Below are positions 47,361 to 56,288 of a stretch of DNA of 64,000 nucleotides, in pieces (the stretch's first letter is position 1; the number at the start of each line of letters is the position of its first letter). Location: the NCBI RefSeq assembly GCF_900115125.1, contig NZ_FOVJ01000006.1:62001-126000 (forward strand), written 5' to 3'. The notes under the pieces are model-generated. The model saw only the letters and a list, made by a program, of their open reading frames with translations, was not told where the DNA came from and did no database searches. A program made the position numbers and the translations under genes. Source of the DNA: Nitrosospira briensis (GTDB taxonomy: Bacteria; Pseudomonadota; Gammaproteobacteria; Burkholderiales; Nitrosomonadaceae).

Positions 47361-47843
47361 ATGAAACTAGACCGGGAACTTCAACTCAAGATCCTACTCA
47401 CCCTACGAGGTATATACCCGGATTTTGGTGAGATTTCGGTCTGGTTTAATCACGACGATCCGAATGTTTAGGGCAACCTGTTCTACTTGGCTGAACACAA
47501 CTTCATTGAACCAAGTGCAGTGCGCGAGGCGATGGGCGTTCCACGTCAAATGCTTTTGGCGAAAATAACTGCATCCGGACTAGATTTCCTTGAGTCGGAT
47601 GGTGGGTTGGGCGCAATTCTTAACGTCGTTACGGTACGATTCGAGGCAGAAACGCTTCGTGCGCTTCTATCTGAGAAAATTCAAGCAGCTAATATTCCGC
47701 AAGCGGACAAGGATACTCTTCTCAGTAAGCTACAAACCTTTTCCTCAGATATTTTGAAGGCTATCATCGTCAAGCTGATTGAAAAGGGTATTGAGAAGCC
47801 CGAACAACTCGCAAAGCTTGTCGAAATGATATGGAAAATGTAA
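47361..47843 (+). pseudogene. Conserved hypothetical protein gene split by an in-frame amber codon
   Basis: The frame opens at ATG 47361 (MKLDRELQLKILLTLRGIYP) and meets TAG at 47469-47471 (codon 37). It continues unbroken to 47843 with GNLFYLAEHNFIEP, ITASGLDFLESDGGLGAILN and a C-terminal helical region. The two parts together match the layout of a family I recall from mobile elements (about 160 residues, winged-helix-like start and SDGGLGAIL motif). Either the gene is dead, the amber is a sequencing error, or it is read through. A shorter product from the TTG at 47487 is possible. Confidence 0.7.
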
Positions 47844-47907
47844 GGTCTCCAAACTCTGGGTTAAATGAACGAGCCGCCAGCGCCGAGCTTTTGATATCGT
47901 TTCCTCA

Positions 47908-49149
47908 ATGAGTATAGAAAATTCAAGTTCCGCGGAGACGTTATCGGTTCCAGTATCGCTCGGTGATGTAGATAAGGATCTAGCCGAGATTGGGCGGGGA
48001 AAATCCTTGGTAATCTCAATTGATCCCGTGAATCTCCTACGAATAGGGGATACTCCCATGCTTGAATCATCCACTATTCAGTGGATCTCGACACTCTGGC
48101 ACTCTGCGCGTAGTGACTCAATTGAAATAGGTCAACTTGAGGGAGAAGATCAACGACTAAAACAACTGGTCCCATCAGCCCCAGGAGTTGTTTTGGCATT
48201 ATTACCCTCAGGGAAGATAAAGGGTGTAAACCGCCGCTTGGCTGCAACATTCCGGAAGCAATTCATCGACCATCAAAGCCACTGGCCAGACCTAGCAGTT
48301 TCCAATTCGGCTTTCTTAGTCTGTTTAGATTCCTATCCAAAAGGCGGCCTTTCGCGCAAGTTGTACGCTGACCCATCAAGAGGCCAGGTAACTGACTGGG
48401 AAGGTTTCCGCTTGCTGGTGTATGACCTAATCAATTCCGTGGTAGAAGAATCGAAGATTCGTGGTGAAATTTCGAGGCGAGTGGATAATATTTCTTCTAT
48501 TCTTTTTGAGCTCTTTAAAAATACGCATGATCATGCTCGGATCGGTGTTGACGGATCAGTGATTAGCGATTCGGTTCGTGGCATTTATTCTCGCTTTTAT
48601 CCTATCGAGGATATCGCCCGTTCTTTCAAAGAAATAAAGGGACTACCGGAAGAAACTGATGCACTTGGTCACTACTTTCATAACATTTTGAAGTCCGGGC
48701 CAATAAGTCAACCGAGGGTAGTCGCAAAACGTGACTTATCAGGATTTCTTGAGCTATCGGTTTTTGATGCTGGACCAGGAATGGCCGCTAGGTGGAAGGG
48801 TCGCGACGTGTCAAACTGTGATCCCAAAGAGCAATATGACGCAGTGATTCACTGTCTCAGCAAAGGAAATTCATCGTCGAGCACGCGTGGACGAGGGTTT
48901 GGCTTGTGGCGTGTGTTGCAAGAGCTTATTAAAGTCAAAGGGTTCATAAGGATTCGAACGAACCGAGTACACATATATCGGCAATACGCGATATTAGAAA
49001 AATTACACATGGAACGCCATGCAGATGGCCACGAGACTCCTAAAGAAAAATTTTATGATTGGCGGAAGCTGTACACATCCTCGCCTAGTGAATATCCATC
49101 GGTAAATGGGACAATAATATCCATAATGCTTCCGCTGGGAGAATTGTGA
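47908..49149 (+). CDS. GHKL-type ATPase, first gene of the cargo pair
   Basis: A 413-residue protein with a GHKL (gyrase, Hsp90, histidine kinase, MutL) ATP-binding domain at about residues 185-400. The N box is ELFKNTHDHA (Glu201, Asn205), G1 is DAGPGM (Asp287) and G2 is TRGRGFGLW (328-334). No histidine-phosphorylation or receiver domain is present, so it is not an ordinary sensor kinase. Residues 1 to about 170 are an unrecognised alpha/beta region. Its stop overlaps the partner start by four bases (GTGA), showing translational coupling. It is A+T-richer than the backbone genes of the element. Confidence 0.78.
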   Translation: MSIENSSSAETLSVPVSLGDVDKDLAEIGRGKSLVISIDPVNLLRIGDTPMLESSTIQWISTLWHSARSDSIEIGQLEGEDQRLKQLVPSAPGVVLALLPSGKIKGVNRRLAATFRKQFIDHQSHWPDLAVSNSAFLVCLDSYPKGGLSRKLYADPSRGQVTDWEGFRLLVYDLINSVVEESKIRGEISRRVDNISSILFELFKNTHDHARIGVDGSVISDSVRGIYSRFYPIEDIARSFKEIKGLPEETDALGHYFHNILKSGPISQPRVVAKRDLSGFLELSVFDAGPGMAARWKGRDVSNCDPKEQYDAVIHCLSKGNSSSSTRGRGFGLWRVLQELIKVKGFIRIRTNRVHIYRQYAILEKLHMERHADGHETPKEKFYDWRKLYTSSPSEYPSVNGTIISIMLPLGEL

Positions 49150-51449
49150 CCCCATTCTCTATCCGCATTGTCGAATTCCCTGATGCTGGGGGAAGAACAA
49201 AAAAGGTTTTATCTATTCACTTGCTCAGACCCGAGATATCAGAGAATTCCTTTGATGACAAGCTTTCTAGGATTATCTCTTCCGGAAATCAATTTGATGC
49301 AATTCATTTTGTTGGTTTTGAAAATTGTATCGAACAAGCTCAAGTATGGCTGAAAAGCGATTCCAGTATTTGCGGAAGGCTTGATCTTGTGGTAGTTGAT
49401 TTGCATAAGAACGCTAGAATAATTTCATTTGATGAGAAGACAGGGAAGCATACCGCCGTATGTTCTAGAGGAGCTCCAGCGGCTGACACGCAATGCGTAA
49501 TTGATGCTAATAGGAGATACACCCTCCAAGAGCTTTTTATTGCAAATAACGGTCACCTAATGGCACCGAAGGGATTCCACTACATTAAGCCATCTAAAAA
49601 ACACGTTAACATCTTCTTGAGAACCGCAAACGTACTAGAGGATAGCGCGGCTGCAAGTATGATTGCATTCTGGATCATCCCATATGTTTGGGGGAGATGT
49701 ATTGAGCATATTGTAGTGGACACATCTGGTATTTCAGACATTGCCCTGACAGTGGCTTATGAGGCAATTTGTCGTCGTGGCCTAACAAAACTTCCCATTG
49801 TTTCGACCCACAATTCCTATGGCGGCCTTGATCGGCTTACGATTGATCAACCAAATGAAACCCTGCTGTTGATATCTGCGACTACTTCAGGAGGATTGAG
49901 GAATAAACTCGTAAAACTTGGGGCAGAACAAGAGAACATCATCACTCTTTTTTATCTCGGAAATGAACCACAAAAGGCAGATTACACCCTTTGCGATTTA
50001 ACAAAGGAAGCCGTGGATGGTTATCTCGGACTGGAACCTATTGATAATTATAGCGAAATCGATTGCCCCTACTGCAAACGCAAGTCATATCCTGTCAGTC
50101 TAAGAGGCGATCAATTTACTTTTGAGCCGCCTAAGGTAGAAGAGATTCATGTCGCGCTTTCTGATTTGCCGAATCAGCATCAAACGCTATTTAATCAGCT
50201 AGCTGGAATAGACTTCTTCAAGGTCTATCGAAATATAAATGACCGTAGTCTAGAAATCTATCTTGATGTGCAGGCTCTTTTTCAAACGCAAACTGAATAT
50301 AGGCCTACTCGTGACTTACTAGAGCGTCTCAGTAAACAGTGGAAGGGAATGGTATTGCGCGGGGCGCCAGTCAATCTCAAGCAAATCGTATTTGCAGCCT
50401 ATCCCTTCTCCAAGGAAATGGCTGATTCAGCAAATGGGATTGTGCTGGCATTTCAAACAAATTCTACACCTATGCTGAGCTCACAAGAATTGCAGCTTTC
50501 AGCCATAAAGACACCTGGAACAGCGACCCTTGTGGTCGTCTCGTGTATAGATGATTCTCATGAACTGATGGCCATTAATCGGGATCTACGATCTAATCAA
50601 CCACAAGGTAATACTACTTACATTACTCCCGTATTCCGTGCGGACTCTAGTCGTGAAAGATCACGAATTAAATCAAATCTTACTTTTGGTGAAAATGGTG
50701 TAAATACTTTTAACCTTTATAGCATGATAGATATCAATCTTCCCGAGGATGACAGAAATCACAGCTGGGATTCGGAGTTAAAGATACTCAACGAAATCGT
50801 GAATTGGGCCGATCTTGAAAATTTAGCAATACCTCAGCTGGTAACGGAGAGAATTCGGTTTTTAGAATTAGAGGCTCCGACAAAAGGCATTTCAGAGAAA
50901 TTGTTTTGGCCTGACTCTAGAGACAAGCAACTTCAAGTGCGCCCTGATTTTACTTTTCTTAATACAGATGGTGGAGCAAGACTCCCGTCTCAGGCGGACG
51001 TATTCATTGTGATTTCTGCTGTTCTACATCATTTGCGACAAGGAACTGCTGGAAAGCCTAAGCTATCTTATAAAACGTATGAACGAGCAATTTTGTCTCC
51101 GGATAATTTTGTGCGCTTTAATGATGGTGTCATTCAGTCTGCAATGCTCCGCGCTGCGCGGGGATATGAATTAGCCTATGCGAATTGCGATGAACAAATT
51201 AGCTGTCGCATGAAAAATTTTATTGTTTCACATATCCAAAATATTCCCACCGGGGAGGGGGAGGCACTGATGGAATTTCTGCTGGCGCTAGCAAGTGGAC
51301 GTTTGACGCTGCATTCCCAGCATTTAAAAGAGATATTCTCTGCGGTTCAGAATCAAAGCGCCCTTTTGCCGCATTACCAGTTTTTCGCTAAATATCTTGC
51401 TTCGCAAGCTCAAATTCAGCGCCCAGTGTTTGCCGATATCCCAGCATAA
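49146..51449 (+). CDS. Large partner protein with degenerate PRTase-like segment
   Basis: A 767-residue protein with a GTG start coupled to the GHKL gene. Residues about 150-285 resemble a type I phosphoribosyltransferase: the strand-helix pattern IEHIVVDTSGISDIALTVAYEA, then LLLISATTSGG at 241-250 where the PRPP loop would lie, but lacking its acidic pair. A CPYC (307-310) follows, perhaps half of a zinc ribbon with Cys283. The rest (about 330-767) is unrecognised, mostly alpha-helical toward the end. No membrane segment or signal peptide. Function unknown; the association with an ATPase in a mobile element suggests a defence or conflict role, which is inference. Confidence 0.7.
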   Translation: MTPFSIRIVEFPDAGGRTKKVLSIHLLRPEISENSFDDKLSRIISSGNQFDAIHFVGFENCIEQAQVWLKSDSSICGRLDLVVVDLHKNARIISFDEKTGKHTAVCSRGAPAADTQCVIDANRRYTLQELFIANNGHLMAPKGFHYIKPSKKHVNIFLRTANVLEDSAAASMIAFWIIPYVWGRCIEHIVVDTSGISDIALTVAYEAICRRGLTKLPIVSTHNSYGGLDRLTIDQPNETLLLISATTSGGLRNKLVKLGAEQENIITLFYLGNEPQKADYTLCDLTKEAVDGYLGLEPIDNYSEIDCPYCKRKSYPVSLRGDQFTFEPPKVEEIHVALSDLPNQHQTLFNQLAGIDFFKVYRNINDRSLEIYLDVQALFQTQTEYRPTRDLLERLSKQWKGMVLRGAPVNLKQIVFAAYPFSKEMADSANGIVLAFQTNSTPMLSSQELQLSAIKTPGTATLVVVSCIDDSHELMAINRDLRSNQPQGNTTYITPVFRADSSRERSRIKSNLTFGENGVNTFNLYSMIDINLPEDDRNHSWDSELKILNEIVNWADLENLAIPQLVTERIRFLELEAPTKGISEKLFWPDSRDKQLQVRPDFTFLNTDGGARLPSQADVFIVISAVLHHLRQGTAGKPKLSYKTYERAILSPDNFVRFNDGVIQSAMLRAARGYELAYANCDEQISCRMKNFIVSHIQNIPTGEGEALMEFLLALASGRLTLHSQHLKEIFSAVQNQSALLPHYQFFAKYLASQAQIQRPVFADIPA

Positions 51450-52116
51450 TTCACCGCTTCCCCAATGAGTGCCTCAAACGGTATTCTGATTTCTGGACTT
51501 CTCTAGAGCAGTGATTAAGATGATCCACCACTCATTGCATTTATTTTCTTAGCGTTGAATGGCCGCTTTTGGAAGGACTAACCGGTTGTTTAGGGCCAGG
51601 GCCAGACCATCGAGACCACCAGTTATTGACAAATATAAGTTTTCTCGGGATTTTGCATTTGATTTGTTATGTCGTGTCGCGGGGATCTGACGTGGAACGA
51701 CTGGGGACAACTATCCTTTAATCGGTAACAGCGGTAACAATTCGCATAAGACACGGGCAACGCCCAATTCATAGGGTATTCCGCGTTACCGCAAAATGGT
51801 GCCGGTTCGAATATATCCGGTAACGGCGGTAACGGTAACAGACACAAGATACCTTAAATACCCTCAGCCACGGTTACGGTTACGATCACAGTTACGGTTA
51901 CAGTTACGGTTACAGCGGCTTGATGCATCCCTGTAACGGTAACAGGGCCGCAATGCGTCAAGATTCCCTGTAACGGTAACGGTAACCGATGCAGTGGAGA
52001 TTTCTGTAACGGATGACGTGTTACCGGCGGGTATAGCCGGTAATCCTGGGATTATGCGAAGAACTAAGCCAATATGGGGTGTTACCGTGTTACCGCCCTT
52101 ACATCGATAATTGCGC
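51450..52116. other. Gene-free region between cargo and backbone
   Basis: Convergent ends of the two modules. The right part is the GTTAC/GTAAC array; the left 250 bp hold no recognisable feature. Confidence 0.5.
51724..52094. repeat. GTTAC/GTAAC motif array, candidate replication origin
   Basis: At least 20 copies of GTAAC or its complement GTTAC in 371 bp, mostly as CGGTAAC or TGTAACGG, on both strands. Several are tandem at 6-bp steps (51873-51914: six copies; 51932-51986: five copies). The array lies just past the end of the DUF927 ATPase gene. In phage P4 the replication protein binds short iterons at its origin; this array is a plausible counterpart. Positions include 51724, 51733, 51785, 51819, 51828, 51834, 51970, 51975, 51981, 52005, 52020, 52081 and 52089. 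Confidence 0.6.
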
Positions 52117-53883
52117 TTACTCTTCCTCATCCCGGTACCGTATAACATACACTCTGGATGAACCTAGTCCAGGCAGCCTCAAGACTTGTGACGGTTTGCC
52201 ATCTTTGCCGGGAAGCAGCAATCCAGCGGCTATCAAGACGTTCTTGACCGTCTTTTCATCAAACCCTTGGCAAACCTCCCGCCGGAATGTTTCCGGTAAT
52301 ACTAGAAACTCACGTCCCTCTTTTATCCCATTCCGATAAAAACCCGCCCTTTTTTGGATGCGCTGCTCAATTGTTGCGCTGATATCTTCAAAGCGGCTTG
52401 CACCGTGCGTTTCGAAGAAAGCACGTACCTGAGCGAGTATTGCCCGTTCTTCACGGTTGCCGCTACCGCCAAAGGCTTCCAACCAGACGGCAAAGCATTT
52501 GCGGGCAGCATGAATAGCCTCACCTTCCGCCCAGCCCGTCAATTTACAATGGGACGCAAGTTCTCCAGCCACGCCAACCAGTGAAAAGCGCCGCGCTACC
52601 CGCTCTACTTGCCCTGCCGCATACGTCGGTATTATTCCAGTTGCCAATCGCTTGATTTGCTCCGGAATAACGTCTTTGAGGCTAGCCCGGTTCGCTACGA
52701 GGTAGCGCAACCATTCCTTACCCGTTGTGCCATGATATTTGGCGGATGCAACCTTGATTGCTAACGCCAGCGCAGCGGCGTTGGGATGTCCATGCAATGT
52801 CTCAAATATCCCCATGCCTGCGCCAGCATCAGCTTCTATGTCCGCAAGGCGGATTTCCTGTCCGGCAGTCGATTGTTTGCCCGCTTGCGCCATGACAGCG
52901 GAAAGGGAGGCTTCGCCGGCACTGAGGAACAGCAGTCGCCAGCGTTGGGCTGAACGGGCAAGTCCATTGCGTGACGCCCTCGCCTTGCCTTGACCATTCG
53001 CCAGAAGGTATGCTGCCTCTCCGGCACTATTCGGGTCTATCTGACCGATTTCATCCAGAATCAGCAGCCCATCATTGTGCAAGGTCGCTAATCCCTCTAA
53101 CCCATTGACCGTACCGCGCCATAGACGCACATAAGTTGAGGGGTTACCCCATACAGAAGCGGCAAGCTTCAATGCAGTGGATTTGCCAGAGGATGAAGCG
53201 CCGCGAAAATGAAAGCCGCCAGAATCTTCTCCTGCAATTTCAGCTAATGCGCCCGCAAAAGCCACAGAAAGAGCAAATACCAGCCGCGTGTTCCCTATCG
53301 CCAAAGCTGCGACAGAGTTACGCCATTCGTCTGCCGTGCCTGACTCAGAATAAGCGGGTTCAGTGGCATGCGAATTTTGAAACACGACAAGCTCTTCAGC
53401 TTCCCCAATCGAGCCGTTAGGAGTAACAAAAGTATTACCATGCCAGCCCAAACGATCTACACAACGCGCTCTAGCATCTATCGGCTGTACCTTGATGTAT
53501 GTAGCCAACAGGCCGCGTGCCGATGGACTTGGGGAAATTTGCAGGCCAAGCCGTGCAAGCTCACGCCTCACGTCTAACCCATCACTTTCCAGCAGTTCAA
53601 GCGGCATTGCCCATTGATGGGTGTGACCATCGTCATCCTGCCATTCCAGCAGTCGCCCCCATTCCCCGCTCTTCTCGTCCCGCGTCTTGGCAATAACGTG
53701 TAAAGGTGCGCAAACCCATTGGGGCGTTTGCTCATTGCCGTCTTTGTCCTTGCCGAGGAAGTAAACACCCGTTTCCGAGAGTTCGAAGCGCCCGCCACCA
53801 TAGCGGCATAAAGTTACGGGTGCATTCGCTGAGTTTTGCCGGGATGCGAGCGGAGTGACTTGCGCTGTAACGGTGTTTTGCAT
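52117..53883 (-). CDS. DUF927 ATPase (replication helicase-like)
   Basis: A 588-residue protein of the DUF927 group, the superfamily 3/AAA-like ATPase module of element replication proteins. Walker A is RGASSSGKST, Walker B is GLLILDEIGQ. The toprim/primase half found in many P4-type alpha proteins is absent. The ATG at 53883 is chosen because AAGGGG lies six bases upstream, just after the AlpA stop; longer starts overlap AlpA. It is the last gene of the integrase-to-DUF927 run. Confidence 0.85.
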   Translation of the reverse strand: MQNTVTAQVTPLASRQNSANAPVTLCRYGGGRFELSETGVYFLGKDKDGNEQTPQWVCAPLHVIAKTRDEKSGEWGRLLEWQDDDGHTHQWAMPLELLESDGLDVRRELARLGLQISPSPSARGLLATYIKVQPIDARARCVDRLGWHGNTFVTPNGSIGEAEELVVFQNSHATEPAYSESGTADEWRNSVAALAIGNTRLVFALSVAFAGALAEIAGEDSGGFHFRGASSSGKSTALKLAASVWGNPSTYVRLWRGTVNGLEGLATLHNDGLLILDEIGQIDPNSAGEAAYLLANGQGKARASRNGLARSAQRWRLLFLSAGEASLSAVMAQAGKQSTAGQEIRLADIEADAGAGMGIFETLHGHPNAAALALAIKVASAKYHGTTGKEWLRYLVANRASLKDVIPEQIKRLATGIIPTYAAGQVERVARRFSLVGVAGELASHCKLTGWAEGEAIHAARKCFAVWLEAFGGSGNREERAILAQVRAFFETHGASRFEDISATIEQRIQKRAGFYRNGIKEGREFLVLPETFRREVCQGFDEKTVKNVLIAAGLLLPGKDGKPSQVLRLPGLGSSRVYVIRYRDEEE

Positions 53884-53893
53884 TGTCATCCCC

Positions 53894-54145
53894 TTAGAGC
53901 GCATTGGCAGCGGTTTTGCGAGCCGCTTCCAGCTTGACTACCAGGTTGCGAATTTCATCATCAGTCATCCCTGCAATGCGGGCAATATTGATAGCGGCAA
54001 CTTCGCTAGCGGGCCAGCCTACAGAGCGTGGACCTAATCTGACAGGCTTGGGCCAAAGCCCTTGCTGGATGCGTAAATAGATCGTTGAGCGCGAAGCACC
54101 AGACTCAGCTCTAACAGCAGGAAGCCGTAGGATTGCTTGAACCAT
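53894..54145 (-). CDS. AlpA-family excisionase/regulator
   Basis: An 83-residue AlpA/MerR-like DNA-binding protein. The winged helix includes RLPAVRAESGASRSTIYLRI and VGWPASEVAAI. AlpA proteins in P4-like elements activate or excise the integrase end. It immediately precedes the DUF927 gene (10 bp), so the two are co-transcribed. Confidence 0.88.
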   Translation of the reverse strand: MVQAILRLPAVRAESGASRSTIYLRIQQGLWPKPVRLGPRSVGWPASEVAAINIARIAGMTDDEIRNLVVKLEAARKTAANAL

Positions 54146-54290
54146 GTTTGAACCTTTTTAGAAGTTGTTGAACAAGGTTGGCAATTTAATAGCATGAGAG
54201 GGTGCGCTAATACGCGCGGAGAGGCGCGGGAACTGGATGCGGATTACGTGGAATGTCGCGCCAGTATTGACGCAGAGAGGGCGCGGTGTA

Positions 54291-54911
54291 TTACTTGCGC
54301 GGGCCGGTTGGCAAGCCGTCTGCGCGAAGGATAGTCGCCATGATTTCAGCAGTACGTTCAGACACACCTTGCCCCTTTAGCCAGTCGATGACTTGCTGAT
54401 TAGTAGGCGCGGTGGTCGGGTCGGCGGGGTCGTAGTTACTCCAGAAACGCTGTGCGGCAGCAGCGAGCTTTCGCAGTAAATCCGTTTCGTGTCTCCCCCA
54501 TGGCCAATCCATGTTGCTCAGGGTGATGGGTTCGGACAGCCAGGGGAATTGTGCGGGGAGTTTATGCTGTATGCTTTTAAGCCAGGTGGCGAAGTTTGAA
54601 AGCTTGACTTCGCTTTCTTCCAGCCCTTCATCGCTTCGGGAAATCAATTTTAGAATGCCGTTAGCTCCAATGCTGCCCTTAGCCATGACAAGCAAATCAT
54701 CGAATTGACGAGGTGGTTCCTTGAACAGCCTTGCGAGTTGCGGATTATCGAAAAGCTGGAAGTTGGCCGGATCGAGATCGCAAGCCAAGGCAACAGCTTG
54801 CCAGAGCCTTGCCTGTTTAACTGATTTCCAGGTATTCCAATCCGGTTTGCGAAGTGCCCACGGGTCTTGTTCGGCTGGATGAAAATCGTCAGCGTTATCT
54901 TCCGGACACAT
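54291..54911 (-). CDS. Satellite-type protein of unknown function
   Basis: A 206-residue soluble protein: WKSVKQARLWQAVALACDLDP near the N-terminus and ILKLISRSDEGL in the middle, then TNQQVIDWLKGQG and SERTAEIMATILRADG at the end. Similar proteins recur between integrase and AlpA genes in proteobacterial elements. Function unknown. It starts 2 bp after the integrase stop. Confidence 0.7.
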   Translation of the reverse strand: MCPEDNADDFHPAEQDPWALRKPDWNTWKSVKQARLWQAVALACDLDPANFQLFDNPQLARLFKEPPRQFDDLLVMAKGSIGANGILKLISRSDEGLEESEVKLSNFATWLKSIQHKLPAQFPWLSEPITLSNMDWPWGRHETDLLRKLAAAAQRFWSNYDPADPTTAPTNQQVIDWLKGQGVSERTAEIMATILRADGLPTGPRK

Positions 54912-54913
54912 CT

Positions 54914-56125
54914 TTACGCCACGCCATGCAGGGGGACAATTTCCGCACCGGCTTTCAGTTTGTCCAGGTAATCAGCCCACTGTTGCATCATCTTGCGGCG
55001 TTCGGGCAAGTGGGCCGTGCGATTATAAGCGCGCCCATTGGGGTCTTTCACCGCATGGGCTAATTGGTGTTCGATAAAATCGGGCCGAAAACCCAGCACT
55101 TCATCAAGGATAGTGCGCGCCATGGCGCGGAAGCCGTGACCGCTCATCTCTTCCTTGTCGATGCCCATGCGCCGCATAGCGGCAAGGATTGCATTATCGC
55201 TCATAGGTCGGCCATTGGTGCGTGCGCCGGGAAACACGAAGCGTCCGCTCCCAGTGAGGGCTTGCAGTTCAGTGAGTATTTCCACCGCTTGCCGTGCAAG
55301 CGGAACAATGTGCGGCGTATTAGTCTTGGTGACGGTATAACGCCATTCCGCCCCATCAATGTCAATATCCTTCCATTCAGCCGTGCGAAGCTCTCCAGGA
55401 CGAACGAACACCAGCGGGGCAAGGCGCAATGCGCACCGCACAACATGCGAGCCTGTATAGTCATCCATTGCCCGCAATAATGACGCTACCTGCTTGGGTT
55501 CGGTAATGGCTGCAAAGTGTTCACCTTTCACCGGGGGAAGTGCACCCCTCAGATCGGCAGAAATATCTCTCGTGGCGCGTCCGGTTGCGATTGCGTAGCG
55601 AAATACTTGCCCACAATTACCCAATGCCCTATGCGCGGTTTCTACTGCTCCCCTGCTTTCGATGCGCCGTACTGTTGCCAGCAGTTCAGGCGCGGCAATC
55701 TCTGCAATGGGTTTACTGCCGATCCAGGGAAATAGGTCGCGCTCAAACCGGCGGATGATACGCTCGCCATGACTGGCATTCCAGGTGCCGGAATATTTTG
55801 TATACCACTCCCGCGTAATAACTTCGAAACTGTTCGCCCCCTGTTCCGATTTGGCGGCTTTGACCGCTTTACGGTTTTCGCCCGGATCGGCGTCGAAAGC
55901 CAGCAGTTTGCGCGCTTCATCACGCCGGTTACGAGCATCCTTTAAGCTCACATCGGGATAAACGCCCATGGAAAGAGTTTTGCGTTTGCCGCCGTAGCGG
56001 TAATCAAACCGCCACCAGCGTGAACCATTCGGCTTGAGCAGCAGGTAAAGCCCGCGCTCGTCCGTTAGCTTGATAGGTTTTTGAGCCGGTTTGGCATTAC
56101 GGATTGCGGTGTCAGTAAGTGCCAT
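54914..56125 (-). CDS. P4-type tyrosine recombinase (integrase)
   Basis: A 403-residue site-specific recombinase. The N-terminal DUF4102 arm-binding domain (MALTDTAIRNAKPAQKP... RWWRFDYRYGGKRKTLSMG) is followed by a core-binding domain and the catalytic domain with RPGEL (Arg), HGFRAMA (HxxR), HQLAH and the nucleophile in NGRAYNRTAH. The start at 56125 is preferred over a frame start 13 codons upstream, which would cover the arm-type boxes. It lies between the 206-residue gene and ssrA, fitting insertion into the tmRNA 3' end. Confidence 0.95.
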   Translation of the reverse strand: MALTDTAIRNAKPAQKPIKLTDERGLYLLLKPNGSRWWRFDYRYGGKRKTLSMGVYPDVSLKDARNRRDEARKLLAFDADPGENRKAVKAAKSEQGANSFEVITREWYTKYSGTWNASHGERIIRRFERDLFPWIGSKPIAEIAAPELLATVRRIESRGAVETAHRALGNCGQVFRYAIATGRATRDISADLRGALPPVKGEHFAAITEPKQVASLLRAMDDYTGSHVVRCALRLAPLVFVRPGELRTAEWKDIDIDGAEWRYTVTKTNTPHIVPLARQAVEILTELQALTGSGRFVFPGARTNGRPMSDNAILAAMRRMGIDKEEMSGHGFRAMARTILDEVLGFRPDFIEHQLAHAVKDPNGRAYNRTAHLPERRKMMQQWADYLDKLKAGAEIVPLHGVA

Positions 56126-56184
56126 GACGGTAACTCCATTTGACGGTAAGTCTGTTACCGTCAAGTTTACCGTCAGTTACCGTC
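56126..56184. promoter_or_regulatory. Right-end arm-type boxes upstream of integrase
   Basis: Five related 9-mers: GACGGTAAC (56126), GACGGTAAG (56142), GTTACCGTC (56154), TTTACCGTC (56166), GTTACCGTC (56176). They overlap the expected integrase promoter, so the integrase or another factor may also control its own expression. Two are identical to the left-end boxes. Confidence 0.55.
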
Positions 56185-56221
56185 GGATTGCAATAGTCGA
56201 GTTTGGATGTGTTTGGACAAC

Positions 56222-56255
56222 AAAAAACCCGCAAGCCTTTATTCATGCGGGTTTT
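56222..56255 (-). terminator. Terminator downstream of ssrA, supplied by the element
   Basis: Stem AAAACCCGCA/TGCGGGTTTT (56224-56233 and 56246-56255) with a 12-base loop, followed on the minus strand by a run of T. It lies inside the element end, 34 bp past the tmRNA CCA. Confidence 0.8.
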
Positions 56256-56288
56256 CTGGATTTCTTTGGACTACTTAGGACACTTCAT

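Noticed and set aside
47908-51449. Retron or ordinary two-component system
   Set aside because: No reverse transcriptase, histidine-phosphorylation motif or receiver domain is present.
51724-52094. CRISPR-like array
   Set aside because: Repeat units are 5-9 bases on both strands with irregular spacing and no spacers or cas genes.
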